Assembly (NCBI GenBank): GCA_963732415.1
Contig: CAVSZK010000009.1
Coordinates: 124,001-188,000, forward strand
Length of the DNA stretch: 64,000 bases
From: RPQJ01 sp963732415
GTDB lineage: Bacteria > Pseudomonadota > Gammaproteobacteria > Steroidobacterales > Steroidobacteraceae
Direction of reading: 5' to 3'
Numbering within the stretch: position 1 is the stretch's first letter; each line of letters begins with the position of its first letter. Shown piece after piece: positions 58,711 to 64,000 of the stretch. The translations under genes were made by a program, and so were the position numbers. The notes under the pieces are model-generated. The model worked only from the letters and a program-made list of their open reading frames with translations, did not search any database and was not told where the DNA came from.

Positions 58711-59994
58711 TCAGACGAGACCGGCAAATGGTTGCACTTCGACCTCGGTGCCCGGTTCCACGTCGCCCTGCTCCAGCGGCAGGATGATGAAGCAATTGGC
58801 ATCGCTCATCGAGCGCAGCACACCCGCACCCTGGTGGCCGAAGCTGCGAACCGCATACCTGCCGGACGGTCGCAGCACGAGGTGGCCGCGCTGGAATTCC
58901 AGCCGGCCTGGTTTCTTGCCGAGCCGCGTCTCGCACTCGGCACGCAGCAGGATCGGCGGATCATCGTTCGTCACGCCCATCAGCGCGCGCAGCGCCGGCT
59001 GCACCAGCTGGTAGAACGTCACCATCACCGACACCGGGTTGCCCGGCAGGCCGAAGAAATGCGCCCTGCCGAAGCGGCCGAAGGCGATGGGCTTGCCGGG
59101 CTTCATCGCTACCTTCCAGAACCCGACCTGTCCGTGGCGCTCGAGCGTCTCGGTGACGAAATCGGCCTCGCCGACCGACACGCCGCCGGTCGTAACGATT
59201 GCGTCGGCCGACTCGGCGGCGGACTGGAACGCACGCAGCGTGTCCTCGCGGGTGTCCTTCACGACGCCGTGGTCGAGCACCTCGACCCCGAGCCGCGCGA
59301 GCATACCGCGCAGGCTGTAGCGATTGCTGTCATAGATCTGGCCGGGCCCGAGTTCGTCGCCGATCGGCCTAAGTTCGTCGCCGGTGGAGAAGATCACGAC
59401 ACGCGGGCGCCGCAGCACCGTGACCTGCCCGACCCCCAGCGATGCCAGCAGGCCGAGCTGCGCGGGTCGAAGCAAGGTGCCGGGCTCGAGCGCGAGTTCG
59501 CCGCGTCGAATGTCCTCGCCGACCGGGCGAACATTCTGGCCTGCCCGGTGGCCGGCCCCGATCACGGCTCGATCACCATCCAGGCGAACGTGTTCCTGCA
59601 TCACTACCGTGTCCGTGCCCTCCGGCACCGTCGCGCCCGTCATGATGCGCACGCACCGGCCGCTGCCGATCACGCCGTCGAAAGGCCGTCCTGCCCACGA
59701 AGTACCGACGATCTCGAAAGCTGCCTCACCAGTGGGCGGCAGGTCCGCACCGGCGAGCGCGTAACCATCCATCGCCGAGTTGCGGTGCGACGGCACGTCC
59801 ACGCTGGAATGCACCTCCGTCGCCAGCACCCGCCCGAGCGAGGCATGGATGCCAACGATCTCGCGATCACTGACCGGTACGATATCGGCGACGATGCGCG
59901 CCCTCGCCTCGTCCAGCCGCAGCGGCTTTTTCCCATGGCCGGGCGTGTCGCAGGGATCGACACCGGCCGGCAGTGGGTCGTGAACCTTCGTCAT
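58711..59994 (-). CDS. moeA: Molybdopterin molybdotransferase MoeA
   Basis: The 427-residue protein has MoeA domains in order: SSVDVPSHRNSAMDGYA (domain I/II), GQNVRPVGEDI, a MogA-like domain with STGDELRPIGDELGPGQIYDSN and TTGGVSVGEADFV, and a C-terminal beta-barrel with GLPGNPVSV. It inserts molybdate into adenylated molybdopterin. The ATG at 59994 was chosen over an upstream in-frame ATG that lacks family similarity. It follows mobA by 39 bases in the same operon. Confidence 0.95.
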   Translation of the reverse strand: MTKVHDPLPAGVDPCDTPGHGKKPLRLDEARARIVADIVPVSDREIVGIHASLGRVLATEVHSSVDVPSHRNSAMDGYALAGADLPPTGEAAFEIVGTSWAGRPFDGVIGSGRCVRIMTGATVPEGTDTVVMQEHVRLDGDRAVIGAGHRAGQNVRPVGEDIRRGELALEPGTLLRPAQLGLLASLGVGQVTVLRRPRVVIFSTGDELRPIGDELGPGQIYDSNRYSLRGMLARLGVEVLDHGVVKDTREDTLRAFQSAAESADAIVTTGGVSVGEADFVTETLERHGQVGFWKVAMKPGKPIAFGRFGRAHFFGLPGNPVSVMVTFYQLVQPALRALMGVTNDDPPILLRAECETRLGKKPGRLEFQRGHLVLRPSGRYAVRSFGHQGAGVLRSMSDANCFIILPLEQGDVEPGTEVEVQPFAGLV

Positions 59995-60033
59995 CAGTGC
60001 GCCTGTCCGTGCATGGTGCAATGCTACCGATCG

Positions 60034-60663
60034 CTACCCGCGCCTGGAAAGCAATCGCGCTTCGAGTCGCTGGCGTTCGTCCGGGTCATTCACGTTGACG
60101 AAGCTGTCCGGCATGTCGCTCAAGTCGGCCTCGGCGAGGCGCAGCTGCCCGAACCAGGCGTCGATCTTGCGGCCGCCGGCGGCCAGGTATGACTCGAGGC
60201 CCGGCGCCACGCCGGCGCGCAGCAGCAGGAACACGGGTTGTTGCCGCCGTCCGTCCGTCGCGACCGCAGCGTCAGCTTGCGCCTCCACGCAGGCATCGTG
60301 CATCCGGCGAGCGAGATCGGGTGCCACCAGCGGCGCGTCACAGGGCACGGTGAGCAGGAATTCCGTCTGCAGGCTGCGCAGGCCGGCGAGCACTCCCGCG
60401 AGCGGACCGAGGTAGCCGTCGAGCGTATCGGGAACGACCGGATGGCCGAAGGCGGCATAGCGGTCGAGATTCCGGTTCGCGTTGATCAATACAGGACCGA
60501 CCTGCGGCCGCAGCGCATCGAGTACGTACTCGATCATCGGCCGGCCGAGCAGCTCCACGAGCCCTTTGTCCTCGCCGCCCATCCGCCGCGCGAGCCCACC
60601 GGCCAGGACCAGCCCGGTGACGGAACCTGGCGAAAAGCGCGATTGCGGTGGTGAGACAGCCAT
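60034..60663 (-). CDS. mobA: Molybdenum cofactor guanylyltransferase MobA
   Basis: The 209-residue protein has the nucleotidyltransferase signature VLAGGLARRMGGEDKGLVEL (about 19-38) and the metal site VPCDAP. It joins GMP to Mo-molybdopterin to form the MGD dinucleotide that FdsA needs. The ATG at 60663 is the first that leaves only a short lead before the motif. It is the first gene of the nine-gene minus-strand operon. The 193 bases before it, shared with the divergent sigma-54 activator, should hold the operon promoter. Confidence 0.93.
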   Translation of the reverse strand: MAVSPPQSRFSPGSVTGLVLAGGLARRMGGEDKGLVELLGRPMIEYVLDALRPQVGPVLINANRNLDRYAAFGHPVVPDTLDGYLGPLAGVLAGLRSLQTEFLLTVPCDAPLVAPDLARRMHDACVEAQADAAVATDGRRQQPVFLLLRAGVAPGLESYLAAGGRKIDAWFGQLRLAEADLSDMPDSFVNVNDPDERQRLEARLLSRRG

Positions 60664-60856
60664 GCCACGCCAATTCTGCCGATCCGCGGGCCGCTTGTCC
60701 CTGAAATGCCATTCTTCGACACAGAGGCCAATGCCGTATATGACAAATTGACCCATCCAAAGAGCCGGGTTGCGCCATTCTGTCCCAGCACGTAGCCTCG
60801 ATCACCCTCAGAACCAACCCAGGCAATTGCCGGCGCGGAAGCATTGGAATAGAGAC

Positions 60857-62266
60857 ATGCCCAGGTTCGAACAGCAGGCGGACGGCCACACAGCGGCGAT
60901 CGGCGCCGCGCCCGTGCCCGCGGGCCTGGCGCTACTGTTTGTCGGCCAGGCCGGCTACGGCGACGAACGGCAGCGACGAGCGCTGCGCCAGGGCGCGGCG
61001 GTGGCGGAGTTCGTCGCGAGCGTCGGCGACGCCGATCGCCTGCTGCCGCGCTGCCAGTTCGACTGCGTCGTGGTCGAGGTCGGATCGTCCGCCGATCCCG
61101 CGCTGGCATGGATCGAAAGCCTGCGTCGCTCCGGGTCGGCGCCATGCATCTGCGTTTCCGCGCCGGACAATCCATCGCTGGCAGACGCCAGCCTGCGCGC
61201 CGGCGCTGCCGCGGTGTTGCCGCAACCGCTGAACGCGAGATCCCTGCACAAGTTCCTCGCCACGCAGCGAAACCCTTCGAGCTGTCCCCCGGCGCCGCCA
61301 ACGTCGCGTGCCGACACTGCGTCGCGCACCGGGCGCGTGCAACTGGTTGGCGACGGCGCGCCGATACGCCGGGTACGCGAGGTCGTCGATCGCGTGGCGC
61401 CAACGCCTGCGACGGTCCTGATCGAGGGTCACACCGGGACCGGAAAGGAACTCGTCGCGCAACTGGTGCACGAGCGCAGCGGCCGTCGCGGGCCCTTCGT
61501 ACCGGTAAACTGCGGCGCCATTCCGCCGGAATTGATGGAAACCGAACTCTTCGGCCACGCGAAGGGCGCGTTCACAGGCGCGCACCAGCAGCGCGACGGA
61601 TTGTTTGTCGCGGCCAGGGGCGGCACTCTGTTCCTCGACGAAGTGAGCGAAATGCGCAGCGACCTGCAGGTGAAGCTGCTGCGTGCACTGGAGGAAGGCA
61701 GGATCCGGCCGGTCGGCGCGGATCGCGAAGTGCCGATCGACGTTCGAATCATTGCGTCCTCGCAGCCCGGGTTGCGCGAGCGCGTGCGGGAACGCAGGTT
61801 CCGCGAGGACCTCTTCTACCGGCTGAACGTGGTCCACCTGCTGCTGCCGTGCCTGCGGGAAAGGCGCGAGGACATCCCGGCGCTCGTAGAACATTTCATG
61901 CGACGAGTCGCTGATGAATTCGGCATGACGCCCGTGGCACTCGACGAGAAGGCGCTGCACGCGCTGGGCGCGCGGGACTGGCCGGGCAACGTGCGCGAGT
62001 TGCGCAACGTCATCGAGCGAATCGTATTGATGGGCGGCCCGCCCGAGGAAGATCCGGTCGCCGCGGCCGTTCCACCGGAGGCCGAGCCCGGCGCGTACCC
62101 GCTCGACTGGACGCTCGAACAAGTCAAGCAGGCGCACATCATGCGTGTCCTGGAGCAGAACCAGGGCAATCGCTCGGCGACGGCCCGACAGCTCGGCGTG
62201 TCACGCAAGACGCTGGAGCGCCGGCTGGGTCGCGGCGGTGATGACGCCGGCGATGAGGAATCTTGA
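60857..62266 (+). CDS. Sigma-54-dependent activator with degenerate receiver domain
   Basis: The 469-residue protein has a receiver-like N-terminus (about 22-135). The phospho-acceptor Asp is replaced by Glu74 (VVVEVG) and the conserved Lys-Pro by LPQPL. An AAA+ domain follows (about 160-400) with Walker A GHTGTGKE (191-198), GAFTGA (237-242; sigma-54 contact loop) and GTLFLDEV. It ends in a Fis-type helix-turn-helix (GNRSATARQLGVSRKTLERRL). It is divergent from the molybdenum operon, so may control it, but no sigma-54 promoter (GG-N10-GC with good flanks) was found in the gap. Confidence 0.9.
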   Translation: MPRFEQQADGHTAAIGAAPVPAGLALLFVGQAGYGDERQRRALRQGAAVAEFVASVGDADRLLPRCQFDCVVVEVGSSADPALAWIESLRRSGSAPCICVSAPDNPSLADASLRAGAAAVLPQPLNARSLHKFLATQRNPSSCPPAPPTSRADTASRTGRVQLVGDGAPIRRVREVVDRVAPTPATVLIEGHTGTGKELVAQLVHERSGRRGPFVPVNCGAIPPELMETELFGHAKGAFTGAHQQRDGLFVAARGGTLFLDEVSEMRSDLQVKLLRALEEGRIRPVGADREVPIDVRIIASSQPGLRERVRERRFREDLFYRLNVVHLLLPCLRERREDIPALVEHFMRRVADEFGMTPVALDEKALHALGARDWPGNVRELRNVIERIVLMGGPPEEDPVAAAVPPEAEPGAYPLDWTLEQVKQAHIMRVLEQNQGNRSATARQLGVSRKTLERRLGRGGDDAGDEES

Positions 62267-62309
62267 TCAACTGACGGTCCCTGCGGCCGATAGACAGGAG
62301 AGACGGGAA

Positions 62310-62531
62310 ATGTCCGGACAGTCGTTCGACGAAGAGAAATTCACTGGCGAGATCCGCAAGTTCCTGAAGAAGGTGGGCATCACCTCGCAGATCGAAATCG
62401 AGAATGCGGTGCGTGCGGCGATCGCGGACGGCAAGCTCGATACATCGCGGCCGCTGCAGGCAGTGATGGTCCTCGAAGTGCCCGCGCTCGGCCTGCGCCA
62501 CACGGTCGATCATCAACTCGCGATGGACTGA
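62310..62531 (+). CDS. DUF6494-like small protein
   Basis: The 73-residue protein (FTGEIRKFLKKVGITSQIEIENAV and IADGKLDT) matches, from memory, the DUF6494 family of small cytoplasmic proteins. AGGAG lies at good spacing before the ATG at 62310. It follows the sigma-54 activator by 43 bases in the same direction and ends six bases before the convergent regulator gene. Function unknown. Position beside formate dehydrogenase genes is the only clue. Confidence 0.78.
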   Translation: MSGQSFDEEKFTGEIRKFLKKVGITSQIEIENAVRAAIADGKLDTSRPLQAVMVLEVPALGLRHTVDHQLAMD

Positions 62532-62537
62532 AAGTCC

Positions 62538-63476
62538 TCAGGCGGTCCAGACGATCTCGCCGCTCCCGGCCAGGTCGTAGCCGCCGAACACCTGGGCCAG
62601 GCGCTGGCACTCGGGTCCGCGCAACACATCGACCAGGTCGCGAAACAGCGTGCGGAAATAAACGCCGCGCGACATGGCGAGGTCGAAAGCCTCCCATCCG
62701 ATCGGCAGGAACTCGAGTCCGAACTCGCCGGCCGCGGCCCTGACCCCGGGGGCGACGTCGGCCTGCCCGGTCGCGATGGCCGCGGCAGCGTCGCGCTCCG
62801 AATAGGCACGTGCGGTGATCCTGCGATCCGCGGGGTCGAGCCGATGCTCGGCAATGAGTTCGCGCAGGAACCGCTGCGATCCAGCTCCCTCCTGCCGCGA
62901 CGCCCAGCGGACTCCCGTCGAGAACAGCTGCTCCATGCGGCTGTCGGACGTCCACAGCCCCGGCGCCATGATCAGGCCCTGCTCGCGGCGGAACAGCCTC
63001 ACCAGGATCCAGTCCTTGTGCTGCACGTACTGCCGCAGCAGCGCCGGGTGACGCTGCAGGCTTTCGCATTCGGGTCCCCAGTGCAACGCGCAGATGTCGG
63101 CCCGCCGGCGGGCGAGAACCTCCAGGCCGGGCTGCGTACCGATGGCTGCGTAGCTGACCAGCGCGCGTCCCTGCAACTCGGCGGCCATCTGCGTCACCGC
63201 TCGATGCAGCAGCGGGTCGTCGCTGCCGGCGATGACGAGGCGGTCGGTGAGCAATCCGCCGTGGCTCGACTCCAGCAACCACTGGTCCACGAGATCGCGC
63301 GGGAACAACCACTTGCCGGTCAGCCGCGTCGCCGGGATCCGGCCTTCGTTGACCAGCGCATACACCTTCTTGTCGTTGATCTGCAGGTAGCGCGCCACCT
63401 GCCGCACGTTCATGAAGCGCGGCGTCTCGTGTGCAGGAGCCTCCGCCGTTGTCGAATCGTGTCTTGCGGCTGCCAT
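62538..63476 (-). CDS. Excisionase-type HTH regulator with PBP-like ligand domain
   Basis: The 312-residue protein has an N-terminal winged HTH of the excisionase/MerR type (about 20-70; MNVRQVARYLQINDKKVYALV, KWLFPRDLVDQW). Residues about 80-305 form a type 2 periplasmic-binding-protein-like domain without a signal peptide (PF12727-like; DICALHWGPECESL, RRITARAYSERDAAAAIATGQADV). Such cytoplasmic HTH-PBP proteins are thought to sense molybdate, tungstate or a cofactor-related ligand. The ATG at 63476 was chosen; earlier starts are possible. It is on the same strand as the formate dehydrogenase operon but separated by the sigma-54 gene. Confidence 0.8.
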   Translation of the reverse strand: MAAARHDSTTAEAPAHETPRFMNVRQVARYLQINDKKVYALVNEGRIPATRLTGKWLFPRDLVDQWLLESSHGGLLTDRLVIAGSDDPLLHRAVTQMAAELQGRALVSYAAIGTQPGLEVLARRRADICALHWGPECESLQRHPALLRQYVQHKDWILVRLFRREQGLIMAPGLWTSDSRMEQLFSTGVRWASRQEGAGSQRFLRELIAEHRLDPADRRITARAYSERDAAAAIATGQADVAPGVRAAAGEFGLEFLPIGWEAFDLAMSRGVYFRTLFRDLVDVLRGPECQRLAQVFGGYDLAGSGEIVWTA

Positions 63477-63647
63477 GCTCGTGCTCCTCGCAGCGGTCGC
63501 CGTGCTCGCCCGGGAGCCGGTGAGCAGCGACCTCGTGGTGGAGGGATCTGCAAGATTCATTCCCGGGGCTGTCGTGCACATCTGGTTGTCCACTGGTGCA
63601 GAATGAACAGCATCGGCCCATCGGGTCGTCCAGACGGAGCGTGCACG

Positions 63648-64000
63648 ATGCCTGTGGAGCCCAGAGTCAGCCTGCCCGTGGCAGTGATCATGGGTCGCAG
63701 GATGGTCGCCGGCCAGGGCTGGAGCGTCCCGAGCTGGCGTGTCGTGGGGCTCGTTGCCGGGTCCGGCCTTCCGGGAACGGAAGCCCAGGGCACGCCGGTC
63801 CGCGGCGACGCCGATGAGGATCACTTTCTCTGGGGCGGGCTCCGGCTAGACCTGTATCGCGACGCGGCCGACAGTTACTGGGTCAACCTGACCGGACGGC
63901 AGCCTTCGCTCTTCGTGCTGTGCAGCGAAGACGAGCAGTCCCGCATCGTGCCCAAGTTCGTCACCGCCGACCAGAACGAGGCATGCTCGGGCGTCGAAGG
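63648..64000 (+). CDS. DUF3305 protein (partial)
   Basis: The gene runs off the right edge after 117 full codons. The visible protein (SLPVAVIMGRRM, WSVPSWRVVGLVAG, LRLDLYRDAADSYWVNLTG, NEACSG) matches the DUF3305 family, whose genes sit beside DUF3306 and formate dehydrogenase accessory genes. It is divergent from the HTH-PBP gene across 171 bases. A DUF3306 gene is expected just outside the window. Function unknown. Confidence 0.8.
   Translation, partial: MPVEPRVSLPVAVIMGRRMVAGQGWSVPSWRVVGLVAGSGLPGTEAQGTPVRGDADEDHFLWGGLRLDLYRDAADSYWVNLTGRQPSLFVLCSEDEQSRIVPKFVTADQNEACSGVE

Noticed and set aside
60664..60856. Possible sigma-54 promoter between mobA and the sigma-54 activator
   Set aside because: The nearest GG-N10-GC match has poor flanking bases and does not fit TGGCAC-N5-TTGC.
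1..64000. tRNA, rRNA, CRISPR, insertion sequences and att sites
   Set aside because: No cloverleaf with a GGTTC-type T arm in a gap, no repeat-spacer pattern, no transposase or integrase product, and no long terminal inverted repeats were found by reading.

Overview
The window is GC-rich and densely packed, with many 1-8 base gene overlaps and frequent GTG or TTG starts. The gene set (aryl-polyene-type lipid genes, SoxA-type oxidase, DevBCA exporter, DctPQM transporter, RR/HK pair, DgcZ-type cyclase, NAD-linked formate dehydrogenase with DUF3305 and DUF6494) points to a Proteobacterium, most likely a gammaproteobacterium. No rRNA, tRNA, CRISPR array, transposase or prophage gene was seen, so this looks like ordinary chromosome with accessory modules.

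Layout. 1-4483: the edge of a type II fatty-acid/aryl-polyene-like cluster (dehydratase, ACP and acyltransferase on minus; phosphopantetheinyl transferase, COG4648-like membrane protein and a B12-type radical SAM enzyme on plus). 4564-18468: single genes and pairs: SulP transporter, a TIR-TolB_N-TPR protein, SoxA-like oxidase, PhnA, arylsulfatase, a lipoprotein hydrolase with an alcohol dehydrogenase, a PLD-family lipoprotein, a wax ester synthase with a lysine-rich tail, and an LssY_C lipoprotein. 18492-21870: small exported proteins, one resembling the lysozyme inhibitor PliG, followed by an L,D-transpeptidase.

21982-32084: TRAP permeases on plus, converging on a seven-gene minus-strand operon. 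That operon encodes, in order of transcription, a cyclic-nucleotide-binding patatin phospholipase, DevB, DevC, DevA fused to GAF, a CpdA-type phosphodiesterase, a class III cyclase-like protein and a TRAP solute receptor. This is the most unusual locus here, because cAMP synthesis, sensing and degradation genes sit with a lipase and a lipid-type exporter. 32370-45164: a DUF4239 protein, a second TIR-TolB_N-TPR protein, a K+-channel/RCK protein with DUF6394, PBP7, a GGDEF-EAL protein and a two-component system divergent from a DUF4397 lipoprotein. 45331-48953: an SGNH hydrolase-like gene meeting a SxtJ-DUF5989-carbamoyltransferase operon tail to tail.

49124-64000: a DgcZ-like zinc-sensing diguanylate cyclase, then a minus-strand molybdenum operon (MobA, MoeA, MoaB, BNR propeller, YqeC, MoaD, MoeB-rhodanese, FdsB, FdsA). 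It is followed by a sigma-54 activator with a degenerate receiver, DUF6494, an HTH/PBP-type regulator and the start of a DUF3305 gene. This block makes formate dehydrogenase and its bis-MGD cofactor. All functions are read from sequence motifs and remembered families; no database search was run.
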